DNA of 64,000 bases from JAWRCU01 sp033542235 (lineage in GTDB: Bacteria; Pseudomonadota; Alphaproteobacteria; Rhizobiales; Rhizobiaceae), in the NCBI RefSeq assembly GCF_033542235.1, contig NZ_JAWRCU010000020.1:43420-107419 (forward strand), in the 5' to 3' direction. Position 1 is the stretch's first letter. Each line of letters starts with the position of its first letter. The notes beneath the pieces are model-generated. The model was not told where the DNA came from. It was given only the letters and a program-made list of their open reading frames with translations, and did no database searches. Position numbers and translations under genes: made by a program. Of this stretch, positions 9,701-17,589 are shown piece by piece.

Positions 9701-10513
9701 TCAAAAGCGTGTCAGCTTACCCGCGCTCGACGCCGTCTGCGGCAGCACGAAGGGGATGTCGCCGGCCGGCACCGTGCCGACTTTCATGTGGCATTCGAAG
9801 ACGCGGGCAATCAGCTCGTCCGACAGCACCTCGCGCGGCGTGCCGGACGCGGCGACGCTGCCGCGATGCAGGACCAGCATGCGGCTGGCGTACATTGCGG
9901 CAAGGTTGAGGTCATGCAGGATGGCGACGACCCCGCCGCCGCGGCGGGCGAAGTCGCGAGCGATCTCCATCACCAGAAGCTGGTGGCGGATGTCGAGGCT
10001 GGAGACCGGCTCGTCGAGCAGCAGGTAGCGCGGCTTGCCTTCGAGCACCGGCGCCCAGACCTGGCAGAGCACGCGAGCGAGCTGCACTCGCTGCTGCTCG
10101 CCGCCGGAAAGCTCTTGGTAGAAGCGGCCTCCAAAACCTGTGAGATCGACTTTGGCAAGGGCTCGGTCGGGCAGCCGCGCATCCTCGCCGGCGAGCGCGC
10201 CCGAGCGGCCTGCCAACATGCCGAGCCGCACCACTTCGCGCACCGTGAAAGGGAAGGACAGGACAGTCGCCTGCGGCAGCACGGCGCGGATGAGCGCTGC
10301 ATCGCGCGGCTTCATCGTCCTGAGGTCGCGGGTATTGAAGAGGATTTCGCCTTGATAGGGCAAATCGCCCGAAAGCGTCTTGAGCAGCGTGGATTTGCCG
10401 GAGCCGTTCGGGCCGACGACGACTGCGATCTCGCCGGGCCGCAGCTCGAAATCAATGCCGGCGATGATCCGACTGCCGCCGATGGATGCAGAAACATTTC
10501 GCGTGCTGATCAT
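9701..10513 (-). CDS. hmuV: Hemin ABC transporter ATP-binding protein HmuV
   Basis: A 270-residue ABC ATPase: Walker A GPNGSGKST near residue 35, signature LSGGEQQRVQLARVL, Walker B YLLLDEPVSSLD, switch His in AILHDLNLAA. The insertion VWAPVLEGKPRYLLLDEP before Walker B is typical of HmuV. It drives import of heme from the periplasm through HmuU with HmuT as binding protein. It is the last gene of the leftward hmuPSTUV operon, separated from hmuU by three bases, so translational coupling is likely. The length is normal for the family. Confidence 0.95.
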   Translation of the reverse strand: MISTRNVSASIGGSRIIAGIDFELRPGEIAVVVGPNGSGKSTLLKTLSGDLPYQGEILFNTRDLRTMKPRDAALIRAVLPQATVLSFPFTVREVVRLGMLAGRSGALAGEDARLPDRALAKVDLTGFGGRFYQELSGGEQQRVQLARVLCQVWAPVLEGKPRYLLLDEPVSSLDIRHQLLVMEIARDFARRGGGVVAILHDLNLAAMYASRMLVLHRGSVAASGTPREVLSDELIARVFECHMKVGTVPAGDIPFVLPQTASSAGKLTRF

Positions 10514-10516
10514 GTT

Positions 10517-11647
10517 TCAGATATCCGCCAGCCCGCGCCGGCGCAGCAGGATCCACAGGAACACAGGCGCGCCGGCTGCTGCCGTCACGATGCCGATCGG
10601 CAGCTCGGCCGGCGCTACGATCGTGCGGGAGATCGTGTCGGCGACAAGCAGGAGGCAGGCCCCGCCCAGCGCGGCAGCCGGCAGGAGCAAGCGATTGTCG
10701 GGACCTATTGCCAAACGCAGGAGGTGTGGCACGACGATGCCGATGAAGCCGATCGTGCCGCTGACGGCGACCGAAGCGCCGGTCGCGGCGGCAACGGTGA
10801 AGATCGCCGTATGTTTCAGGCTCTGCACCGGCACGCCGAGATGGCGAGCACTCGCTTCGCCGAGCGAAAGGCCGTTGAGGCCGCGCGCCAGAAAGGGCGT
10901 TACGGCAAGGGAGAGCGCCACGATCGGGCCGACCGCCGCGAGCTTCGCCCAGGTCGCTCCCGCCAGCGAGCCGAGGCTCCAGAAGGTCAGGTCGCGCAGC
11001 TGCCGGTCGTCGGCAATATAGACAAGCAGTCCGAGCAGGGCGCCGGCGAGCGCGGCGAGCCCTATGCCGGCAAGCAGCATCGTCGCGACCGAGGTCTGCC
11101 CCTGCCGGGTCGAGATGCGATAAAGCAGCAGCGTCACCGCAAGTCCGCCCAGGAAGGCAGCGAGCGGAAGCGCGTAGATGCCGGCGAGCGCCGCGACGGG
11201 CGCGAGCAGGGTTCCGCTGAGCACGATCATCGAGACGGCACCGAGCGCAGCGCCGGCCGAGACGCCGATCAGTCCGGGATCGGCAAGCGGGTTGCGGAAC
11301 AGTCCCTGCATCACGGCACCGGAGACCGCGAGCGCAGCGCCGATCAGCACGCCCATCGCGACGCGGGGCATGCGGATATCGTAGATGATGATACGGTCGC
11401 GCTCGCTGAGCGGGGCGGGTGAGCCATTGGTGTGCGAGAGCCAGTCGGCAATTGCCCGCAGGAATGATGCGTCCGAGGCGCCGGCGGTGAGGCCGGCAAG
11501 TGCGATGACGATGAGAGCGATCGCGAGCAGGATGATGACGATGATTGCGCGGCCGGTACGGTCGCCTTCGAGAGTCGACCGATCCTTCGGTCCGGACGCG
11601 CGGATAGGTCGGCGTTCTGTCGCGCCCCCCTCTGTCCTGCCGGACAT
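10517..11647 (-). CDS. hmuU: Hemin ABC transporter permease HmuU, start lies in a repeat
   Basis: A FecCD-type permease with about nine or ten membrane helices and conserved segments RMPRVAMGVLIGAALAVSG, NPLADPGLIGVSAGAALG and GIVVPHLLRLAIGPDNR. It moves heme across the inner membrane with HmuV and HmuT. The frame is open from immediately after the hmuT stop (11845) through the whole palindromic element 11620-11783. Between the element and the first membrane helix no ATG, GTG or TTG occurs in frame, so initiation must use a codon inside or upstream of the repeat. I give the ATG at 11647 (MSGRTEGG, inside the repeat arm, with GGGGGAG directly adjacent). GTG 11656 or ATG 11713 are alternatives. 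The function is clear; the start is uncertain. Confidence 0.85.
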   Translation of the reverse strand: MSGRTEGGATERRPIRASGPKDRSTLEGDRTGRAIIVIILLAIALIVIALAGLTAGASDASFLRAIADWLSHTNGSPAPLSERDRIIIYDIRMPRVAMGVLIGAALAVSGAVMQGLFRNPLADPGLIGVSAGAALGAVSMIVLSGTLLAPVAALAGIYALPLAAFLGGLAVTLLLYRISTRQGQTSVATMLLAGIGLAALAGALLGLLVYIADDRQLRDLTFWSLGSLAGATWAKLAAVGPIVALSLAVTPFLARGLNGLSLGEASARHLGVPVQSLKHTAIFTVAAATGASVAVSGTIGFIGIVVPHLLRLAIGPDNRLLLPAAALGGACLLLVADTISRTIVAPAELPIGIVTAAAGAPVFLWILLRRRGLADI

Positions 11648-11783
11648 CTCCCCCACAAGGGGGGAGATTGGACGGCCGTTCTGGTTTCGCCAATCGCGAA
11701 CCGTGGAGATTAGCGAAACCATCGATGACAGCCGATCTCCCCCCTTGTGGGGGAGATGTCCGGCAGGACAGAGGGGGGCGCGA
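11620..11783. repeat. Palindromic element, family A copy 1 (hmuU-hmuT junction)
   Basis: A 164-bp element with perfect 49-bp inverted arms (11620-11668 and 11735-11783), each carrying CCCCCCTCTGTCCTGCCGGA and an inner GGGGG/CCCCC hairpin. The 66-bp centre holds a second inverted pair, TGGTTTCGCCAATC / GATTAGCGAAACCA. Copies 2 (12745-12920) and 3 (52533-52686) share both the arms and the central motif. No transposase is present, so it is a MITE- or RPE-like mosaic element. It is open in the hmuU frame on the minus strand. Confidence 0.9.
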
Positions 11784-11845
11784 CGCGCGCTGTCCTCTCC
11801 GTTTGGCTCAGATTGCATTTGGGTCGACGGCACGCGCATACCCAC

Positions 11846-12721
11846 TCAATTCGCCGCCGCCGAACCATAGAGCTTGACTGCCAGCTCGCGCGCTGCCGCT
11901 GCTGTGCGCGGACCGAAGCCGAGCAGATAGGCGCCGTCCATCCTGATGAGCCGCCCGTCCTTGCCCGCCGGTGTCGAAGCGATCGCTGGATGTGCAAGCA
12001 GGTCCGCATCCGAAGGGCCGCTCGGACCACCGCGCGACATCATCAATATGACGTCGGGGTCGGCCGTCACGATCGCTTCCTCCGAGAGCTGCCTGTAGCC
12101 CCGGAACTCCTTGATAGCATTCTCACCGCCAGCGAGTTTTATGATTGCGTCGGCTGCTGTGTCCGTACCCGAAGCGAAAATCTTGCCGTCCTGCGCGGAG
12201 AGAATGAACAATACACGCTGCCGCTTGACGATGCCGGCCGCGCGCGCCTCGGCGGCGCCCAGGTCCTTGTCGACCGAGGCGGCGAGTTCCGCGGCCTTCT
12301 GTTCCTGCCCTATCGCCCGGCCGATAAGCCTAATCTTCGCAAGGATGCCTTCACGGTCGAAGGTCTCAGGCACGGTGAGATACGGCACCTTCGCCTTTTT
12401 CAGCACATCCACTGCTTCCCTGGGACCGCTGCCTTCGAGCGCAACGATCGCCGACGGATTGACCGAGAGCACGCCTTCCGGCGAAAGCGCCCGCATATAG
12501 CCAATGTCGGGCAGCTTGAGCGCCGCTTCCGGATAGACGCTGGTCGAGTCGCGGGCGATCAGCCGCCCCTCCTCGCCGAGCGCATAGAAGATCTCGGTGA
12601 TCGAGCCGCCGATCGCGACGATATGCGAAGGGTCGGGCAGGGGACCGGTGGTTTCGTCGGCTGAAGTGACTGCGGGTGACAGAAGAGCTAACGAAATCAG
12701 GGCGAGCGATAGCACTGACAA
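11846..12721 (-). CDS. hmuT: Periplasmic heme-binding protein HmuT
   Basis: A heme-specific TroA-like binding protein. A hydrophobic signal segment (SVLSLALISLALLSPAVTSA) is followed by PSHIVAIGGSITEIFYALGE, the conserved RDSTSVYPEAALKLPDIGYMRALSPEG block that includes the heme-ligand tyrosine region, and a C-terminal AARELAVKLYG. It hands heme to HmuUV. The start is problematic: the first usual initiation codon before the signal hydrophobic core is TTG at 12721, and the positively charged n-region (FKR) lies upstream of it. Otherwise the frame is open back through repeat 12745-12920 to an ATG at 12937. TTG 12721 (291 residues) is given as the best guess. The stop is immediately followed, in frame, by the hmuU open frame. 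Confidence 0.85.
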   Translation of the reverse strand: MSVLSLALISLALLSPAVTSADETTGPLPDPSHIVAIGGSITEIFYALGEEGRLIARDSTSVYPEAALKLPDIGYMRALSPEGVLSVNPSAIVALEGSGPREAVDVLKKAKVPYLTVPETFDREGILAKIRLIGRAIGQEQKAAELAASVDKDLGAAEARAAGIVKRQRVLFILSAQDGKIFASGTDTAADAIIKLAGGENAIKEFRGYRQLSEEAIVTADPDVILMMSRGGPSGPSDADLLAHPAIASTPAGKDGRLIRMDGAYLLGFGPRTAAAARELAVKLYGSAAAN

Positions 12722-12744
12722 ACGCTTGAACGACGGCGCGCTGT

Positions 12745-12920
12745 CGCGCCCCCCTCTGTCCAGAGCTTGTCGAATGGGCCGGACATCTCCCCCACGAGGG
12801 GGGAGATCGCGCCGGCCGCCCGGACGGCACTTATTCTGCAACGCCGACAATTGGCGAAAACCGAAATCATAGCCGATCTCCCCCCTTGTGGGGGAGATGT
12901 CCGGCAGGACAGAGGGGGGC
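12745..12920. repeat. Palindromic element, family A copy 2 (hmuT-hmuS junction)
   Basis: This has the same arms as copy 1 (CGCGCCCCCCTCTGTCC ... GGACAGAGGGGGGC) and the inner GGGGGAGAT hairpins. The left arm is interrupted by AGAGCTTGTCGAATGGG, and the centre keeps only one half of the CGCCAATT motif. It lies between hmuS and hmuT and reaches to within 24 bp of the best hmuT start codon. The minus strand is open in the hmuT frame across the whole element. Confidence 0.88.
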
Positions 12921-12954
12921 AACGTAGAGCGCGACATAAATTCAATGTCCGAGA

Positions 12955-14016
12955 CTAAGCTGCCGTCAGCCGCGGAACGCGCGGCAGGTTCTCGGCAAGC
13001 ATGCGCCAGTCGGCGCGCTCGGTCTCGCCCTCGTGGCGCTGCCCGAAGAACTGGGTGATCAGCTTCTTGTCTTCGCCATAGGCTTCGAGTGACGTGACGT
13101 GGCCGTCCTTGGTCGGACGCCGCACCGCCCAGAGCTCGGCGACATGGTCGAACCTGAGATGAAGGTTGAAGGTCTCGTCGAGTATGTTGATCCAGGGGCC
13201 TATCGGCTTGATGTTCCGGATCGGCCCGGAATGGATCTGGATGCAGCCGCGGCTGCCGACGAAGCACATGATCGGCACGGCATCGTTGGCGGCAAGCCGC
13301 AGCATGGCCATCAGTGCGTCGCGGTCGAGCTGCCAGGCATAGTCCTCGCCTATGCTCTTCACTGCCTGGTGCCTGGTCATCCGTACCGCGCGTAATATTC
13401 CGAAGAATTGATGCACGTCCGTCATCTTGCTCCAGCGCTCGCGAAGCTCCTGCGCCGCAGCAGGGTCGACGGACCGTGATTCGACATCATCGTCGTCGAT
13501 CGGGAGGACATCGACGGCCTGGGCCTGGTCGTCCAGGGCGAGCGATTCGACCAGCTTCTGATATGCATAGAGATTTGAGGCCGGGCGCAGATGCACCTTG
13601 TGCACGGCCTCGCCGGCTTGGTCGAAGAACTGCAGGCTGCGGCGGACCTCGCCGCCCTCGCGCTTCTCCACCGCGAAGCCGTGCGCCCACACTTTCGGGA
13701 AGATGCGCAGGTCGATCTGCTCGCCGAGCACAAGCGCATTCTGATCGCCAGTCACGACCTTGTCGTAGACGCCGATTTTTTCGTGCACGGCGCTGTCATT
13801 GCGCGTCAGCGCCATCACCTCTCCGATCGCTTCGAGACCGGTGAGCAGTTCCCTGACGCGGGGCGCGATCCTGACTGTGCCTTGGCCGCACCAGGCAGCC
13901 ACATACTCGGCCTCCGAGATGCCAAGCTGTCGGGCGAGATCACGCTCGCGCAACGACGGATTTTCCTCCTTCGCACGGCGTATGTCGGCCGGCGCGACTC
14001 GTTCTGTTCTGGTCAT
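12955..14016 (-). CDS. hmuS: Hemin-degrading factor / heme chaperone HmuS
   Basis: A 353-residue protein with the two tandem HemS/ChuX-like halves of the HmuS family. It opens with RRAKEENPSLRERDLARQLG and has the segment MTDVHQFFGILRAVRMTRHQA (about residues 198-218) containing His216, which corresponds to the conserved axial heme ligand region. The second half ends in ITQFFGQRHEGE. In the cytosol these proteins bind imported heme and release iron by an oxygen-independent or H2O2-dependent cleavage, or pass heme on. The gene lies 8 bp after hmuP and is the second gene of the operon. The length is normal for the family. Confidence 0.93.
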   Translation of the reverse strand: MTRTERVAPADIRRAKEENPSLRERDLARQLGISEAEYVAAWCGQGTVRIAPRVRELLTGLEAIGEVMALTRNDSAVHEKIGVYDKVVTGDQNALVLGEQIDLRIFPKVWAHGFAVEKREGGEVRRSLQFFDQAGEAVHKVHLRPASNLYAYQKLVESLALDDQAQAVDVLPIDDDDVESRSVDPAAAQELRERWSKMTDVHQFFGILRAVRMTRHQAVKSIGEDYAWQLDRDALMAMLRLAANDAVPIMCFVGSRGCIQIHSGPIRNIKPIGPWINILDETFNLHLRFDHVAELWAVRRPTKDGHVTSLEAYGEDKKLITQFFGQRHEGETERADWRMLAENLPRVPRLTAA

Positions 14017-14024
14017 CCCTGCAC

Positions 14025-14234
14025 CTACTTGTTGAGAATCAGCTTGCCCTGGCGGGTGATCTTCAGCCGGTAGAACGAACCCCGGTGCTCGATGCCGATC
14101 TCGTGTTCGCCGGCAAACAGCTGATCGCTGGAGATGGTGCGGGTGGCCGGGCGTTGCGAGCCGTGGCGCGCCGGCATGGTCAGAAGCGGCCGCTGGCCGC
14201 GGTACTCGATGTCAATCTGGTTGGGACGGTTCAT
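14025..14234 (-). CDS. hmuP: Hemin uptake protein HemP/HmuP
   Basis: A 69-residue protein with the HemP signature SSDQLFAGEHEIGIEHRG followed by FYRLKITRQGKLILNK. In rhizobia HmuP acts as a co-activator needed for expression of the heme receptor and binds heme. It is the first gene of the leftward operon, opposite hmuR, with a 190-bp divergent promoter region that contains a RirA-type box. The start ATG at 14234 gives the usual family length of about 60-80 residues. Confidence 0.92.
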   Translation of the reverse strand: MNRPNQIDIEYRGQRPLLTMPARHGSQRPATRTISSDQLFAGEHEIGIEHRGSFYRLKITRQGKLILNK

Positions 14235-14291
14235 TCCTCTGCCCTCTCCTCAGGCACGCCGGCCTGCGCTGCGCGGAGCCAACTCAATTGT

Positions 14292-14306
14292 TGACTATAA
14301 AACTCA
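14292..14306. promoter_or_regulatory. RirA-type iron-responsive operator (TGA-N9-TCA)
   Basis: TGA CTATAAAAC TCA exactly fits the iron-responsive operator TGA-N9-TCA bound by RirA in rhizobia. It lies in the divergent hmuP/hmuR promoter, 58 bp before the hmuP start and 120 bp before the hmuR start. It overlaps a TTGACT hexamer (14291-14296) that could be a -35 box for hmuR. A nearby GAGTC-N8-GACTC inverted repeat (14339-14356) may be a second regulatory site. Binding is inferred from the motif and the iron-regulated gene context. Confidence 0.7.
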
Positions 14307-14425
14307 TGTTTACTAGTGAGTGCAATACCGGACAAAAAGAGTCAAGTTTTAGACTCGGCCGGACGCAACGAAAAATCGCGAGCGAGCCTGATGCTAGCCA
14401 GCCTTGAATATTCAGGAGTTGGGAC

Positions 14426-16669
14426 ATGGGGCTTGTGGACGGGGATATCTCCCGCGATGCGCTCGGCAGGCGACTGACGGGAACGGCTGCGCGGCATGCG
14501 GTTTTTCTTTTGACAGGTGTTGCCGCAATCGCGCTCGTGCTTGGAACGGCGCGGGCACAGGACGCCAACAGCGCACAGGCGGAAAAGCAGGATCAGGCTG
14601 AGAACACTCAAACTGGGCAGGCGCCCGGCAACACGACGCAGCTCGACCAGATCACCGTCGTGAGCCGGACCGCTGAGACGGCGATCAACACCATGGCTTC
14701 CGTCAGCCATGTCGATCAGGAGCAGCTCCAACGCCGCATGGCGACGACACCGAATGACGTATTCTTCGGCGTTCCAGGCATTACGATGCAGGCCGATGAG
14801 CGCCGCATCGGGTCCAGCGTGAATATCCGTGGCCTGCAGGACTTCGGGCGGGTGGCCGTGATCGTGGACGGCGCCCGCCAGGACTTCCAGCGCTCCGACC
14901 ACGGGACGCAGTCGACCTTCTGGATCGATCCCGAACTGATCCAGTCGGCCGATGTGATTCGCGGCCCGGTCGCCAACACCTATGGTTCGGGCGCGATTGG
15001 CGGCGTCGTCTTTTTCGAGACGAAGGACGCCGGAGATTTCCTGAGGCCCGGCGAGACCTGGGCGCTCTCGGCGATGGGCCGTTACGAGACCAATGGTCAG
15101 GGCTGGACCACGAGCACCACCGGCGCCTACCGCTTCACGGAGAATTTCGACGTGCTCGGCAACATCGTCTATCGCAACTATGACGACTATAAGGGCGGCG
15201 ACGGCGAGACGGTCCAAGGCACCGGCTTCGATGTGCTGAGCGGCCTCATCAAGACCACGATCCGCCCGACCGAGAACAGCGAGCTGAAGCTTGGCTGGAT
15301 CGGTGCCAACGACGGCTGGACCGAGGTCAGCGGCGGCGTTCCCGCCTCGGATCTAGACCTCAAGCAGAACACCTTCACCGGTCGCTACAACATCACCGAC
15401 GACGAGAGGAGCTGGCTCGATCTCCACGTCAATCTTTCCTACAACAAGACCAGTCTCGACCAGACTTCGCTCGTCGCGCTCGGCCGGTACGATCCTTCGA
15501 ACGGCGCCCCCGTCGTCGTGCCAGTGGGCTCGCAGACCACTTACGATCTCGGTACGATCGGCATCGACCTCTGGAACACGTCGAGATTCGAGACAGGCGC
15601 ATTGGCTCACGAGCTGACCTTTGGCGGCGACTGGGTGAGCGACGATGTCGAAACGGGAGGCGCCATCGGGGGCGCCTCCTTCTATACGCCGTCAGGGGAT
15701 CGCGACGTCGGCGGCGCCTATGTCCAGGAAAAGCTCACCTGGGAGTGGCTCCAGGTCGTCGCCGGCTTGCGATACGACACCTATAGTTTGAAAGGTGACG
15801 ATGATACGGACAACTCCGGCGACAGGCTTTCACCGCGCATCACGGTCGGCATCTCGCCGTTCCGGAATGCAGGGCTGGAAGGGCTGCAGTTCTACGGCAC
15901 CTATGCCGAAGGCTACCGTTCCCCCTCCGTCACGGAGACGCTGATCAGCGGCCTCCATCCCGCTGGCGTCGCCTTTCCCTTCCTGCCCAATCCGGACCTG
16001 AAGCCGGAAACGGCCAAGACCTGGGAATTCGGCGTGAACTATGCGCAGGAGGGCATATTCCGGGCAGACGATGCGTTGCGGCTGAAGGCTGCCTATTTCA
16101 ACAACGACGTCGACAATTACATCGGCCTCAACAGCGACATCGGTGCCGGCGATCCCGGCTGTCCCTTCATTCGCGGCGTGCCGCCGATCTGGGTACCCGG
16201 CGGATATTACCTGCCGGTTTGCGCACAATACCAGAACTTCGCCAATGCCAGGATCGAGGGCTTCGAGCTGGAGAGCTTCTATGATGCCCGTTGGGCCTTT
16301 GCCGGCTTCTCCGTCTCGGTGATCGATGGGCACACGGTTTCCTATGCCGGTGTCGAGGCCGATCTCGACACCATCCCGTCCTCGCAGGTGACCGGTCAGA
16401 TCGGGTTCCGCTTCTTCGAGGAGAAGCTCACCATCGGCGGCGAGGTTCAGTACAACGGCACACCGAAGGGCAACGCGACCGCCGAGGACTATACTCTGGT
16501 CAATGCCTTCGCGAGCTATGCCCCCAACGAGGACTACAGGATCGACTTCCGTGCCGACAACATCTTCGACGTGAACTATGTGAACCCGCTCAACCTCTCG
16601 ACGGTCGGGACTGTCTATGAGCCGGGCGTCTCGCTGAAGATCGGACTGACGGCGCGGCTCGGAGGCTGA
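14426..16669 (+). CDS. hmuR: TonB-dependent heme receptor (HmuR/ShmR)
   Basis: A 747-residue outer-membrane receptor. It has a long N-terminal signal region (hydrophobic core about residues 24-42, ARAQ cleavage near 45), a linker with a TonB-box-like LDQITVVS around 73, a plug domain (about 80-205, with NIRGLQDFGRVAVIVDGARQ), then a 22-strand barrel. The heme-receptor motif YRSP (FRAP-like) lies near residue 500 and NPDL near 525. It binds heme or hemoproteins at the surface and passes heme to HmuT. The ATG at 14426 follows CAGGAG. The gene is divergent from hmuP and shares its iron-regulated promoter. The last residues (TARLGG) lack the usual terminal Phe. Confidence 0.93.
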   Translation: MGLVDGDISRDALGRRLTGTAARHAVFLLTGVAAIALVLGTARAQDANSAQAEKQDQAENTQTGQAPGNTTQLDQITVVSRTAETAINTMASVSHVDQEQLQRRMATTPNDVFFGVPGITMQADERRIGSSVNIRGLQDFGRVAVIVDGARQDFQRSDHGTQSTFWIDPELIQSADVIRGPVANTYGSGAIGGVVFFETKDAGDFLRPGETWALSAMGRYETNGQGWTTSTTGAYRFTENFDVLGNIVYRNYDDYKGGDGETVQGTGFDVLSGLIKTTIRPTENSELKLGWIGANDGWTEVSGGVPASDLDLKQNTFTGRYNITDDERSWLDLHVNLSYNKTSLDQTSLVALGRYDPSNGAPVVVPVGSQTTYDLGTIGIDLWNTSRFETGALAHELTFGGDWVSDDVETGGAIGGASFYTPSGDRDVGGAYVQEKLTWEWLQVVAGLRYDTYSLKGDDDTDNSGDRLSPRITVGISPFRNAGLEGLQFYGTYAEGYRSPSVTETLISGLHPAGVAFPFLPNPDLKPETAKTWEFGVNYAQEGIFRADDALRLKAAYFNNDVDNYIGLNSDIGAGDPGCPFIRGVPPIWVPGGYYLPVCAQYQNFANARIEGFELESFYDARWAFAGFSVSVIDGHTVSYAGVEADLDTIPSSQVTGQIGFRFFEEKLTIGGEVQYNGTPKGNATAEDYTLVNAFASYAPNEDYRIDFRADNIFDVNYVNPLNLSTVGTVYEPGVSLKIGLTARLGG

Positions 16670-16672
16670 AAC

Positions 16673-17116
16673 TTGAAAAACGCCCGGTACATCTACGGTT
16701 CATTCGCGGCGGCGGTGGCGTTATCCACTGCCGCCATTCCTGCATTCGCGGAAGATCCAGCGCCACCTCGCTCGCTGTTTCTCGAGCTCAATGCTGCACA
16801 GGCTTCCGAGAAGGGCTGCCGGTTCACCTTCATGGTGACCAACGGTCTCGATGGAGACATCTCGGGTGCCGCCTTCGAGCTTGCCCTCTTCGACGCCGAG
16901 GGCGTCGTCGACCGCCTCGCCGTACTGGAATTCCGCGACATGCCCGCAGGCAAGACCAAGGTGAGCCGCTTCGATCTCGCAGGCGTCGAATGCGGCAAGA
17001 TCAGCCGCATCCTGATCAACACCACGACCGCCTGCGCGGGCGAGGGGATCGGTGCCGCCGATTGTATGCGCGGCATCCGGACCTCGACGAGGACGGGCAT
17101 CGCTTTCGGGGTCTGA
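16673..17116 (+). CDS. Small secreted protein encoded downstream of hmuR
   Basis: A 147-residue protein starting at TTG 16673, with GGAGG eight bases upstream and its start only three bases after the hmuR stop, so it is co-transcribed and probably coupled. It has a Sec signal peptide (cleavage near residue 26, AFA-E), and the mature part contains four cysteines (GCRF, ECGK, ACAG, DCMR) that could form two disulphides. The pattern of short beta strands (FTFMVTNGLDG, AAFELALFDAEG, DMPAGKTKVSRFDL) suggests an immunoglobulin-like fold. I do not recognise a named family. Its place in the heme locus suggests an accessory periplasmic role in heme uptake, which is inference. Confidence 0.8.
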   Translation: MKNARYIYGSFAAAVALSTAAIPAFAEDPAPPRSLFLELNAAQASEKGCRFTFMVTNGLDGDISGAAFELALFDAEGVVDRLAVLEFRDMPAGKTKVSRFDLAGVECGKISRILINTTTACAGEGIGAADCMRGIRTSTRTGIAFGV

Positions 17117-17196
17117 TCGACCTCACGGGCCCCGTTGCCCTGCTCTTCCATCGCCCAAGTGGGCCAAGGCAATCGCGACGCTGGTGCTCTCCTCCC

Positions 17197-17418
17197 CTTG
17201 TGGGCAGGGCTATCGCCTATGAGGTCGACCCCCACTCCGGTTCGCTTCGCGAACCACCTCTCCCCCGCTCGACGGCGCTCGACGGGGAGAGGAAGCGCCG
17301 GCCGCAATGCCAGGCGCCCTTCCTCTCCCCCTTTGAGGCCTTTGAGGGGGAGAGGTGCCGAGCGAAGCGAGGCGGAGCGGGGGTCTGCCTCGCCATATGC
17401 GATTGCCCTGCCCACAAG
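17197..17418. repeat. Palindromic mosaic element, family C copy 1
   Basis: A 222-bp element ends in a perfect 14-bp inverted pair, CTTGTGGGCAGGGC and GCCCTGCCCACAAG. Inside are nested palindromes (TTCGCTTCGCGAA; CCTCTCCCCC / GGGGGAGAGG blocks) and the phrase GAGCGAAGCGAGGCGGAGC. A related copy lies at 50295-50484. It occupies most of the 473-bp gap 17117-17589, which otherwise contains nothing I can support. The plus strand is open through it in the antiporter frame, giving a spurious N-terminal extension. Confidence 0.85.
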
Positions 17419-17589
17419 AACGAGGGGGGCACCAGCGCCGCGCCACAAGCAATTTCCGTGCCCTGTCCACCCGCCTGTCGCAGACGGCCATCCCGACAAG
17501 CCAGACGTCACTTCGGCGCAACGCAACAGCCGCTTCGCGCGTTGTGGCGGTCAGTCCATTTCAATGCAGGCTCGCTCAAACAGGGCTTC

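Noticed and set aside
9788..11422. 544-codon plus-strand frame opposite hmuV/hmuU
   Set aside because: Antisense shadow of two clear genes; its Arg/Ala/His-rich composition is typical of complement translation.
12938..13267. Upstream extension of the hmuT frame into hmuS
   Set aside because: It overlaps the hmuS coding end in another frame and is not protein-like; only the part from 12937 downward is considered for hmuT.
16990..17589. 200-residue N-terminal extension of the antiporter frame
   Set aside because: It overlaps the end of the small secreted-protein gene and is mostly repeat C1 translated; the family homology begins after ATG 17590.
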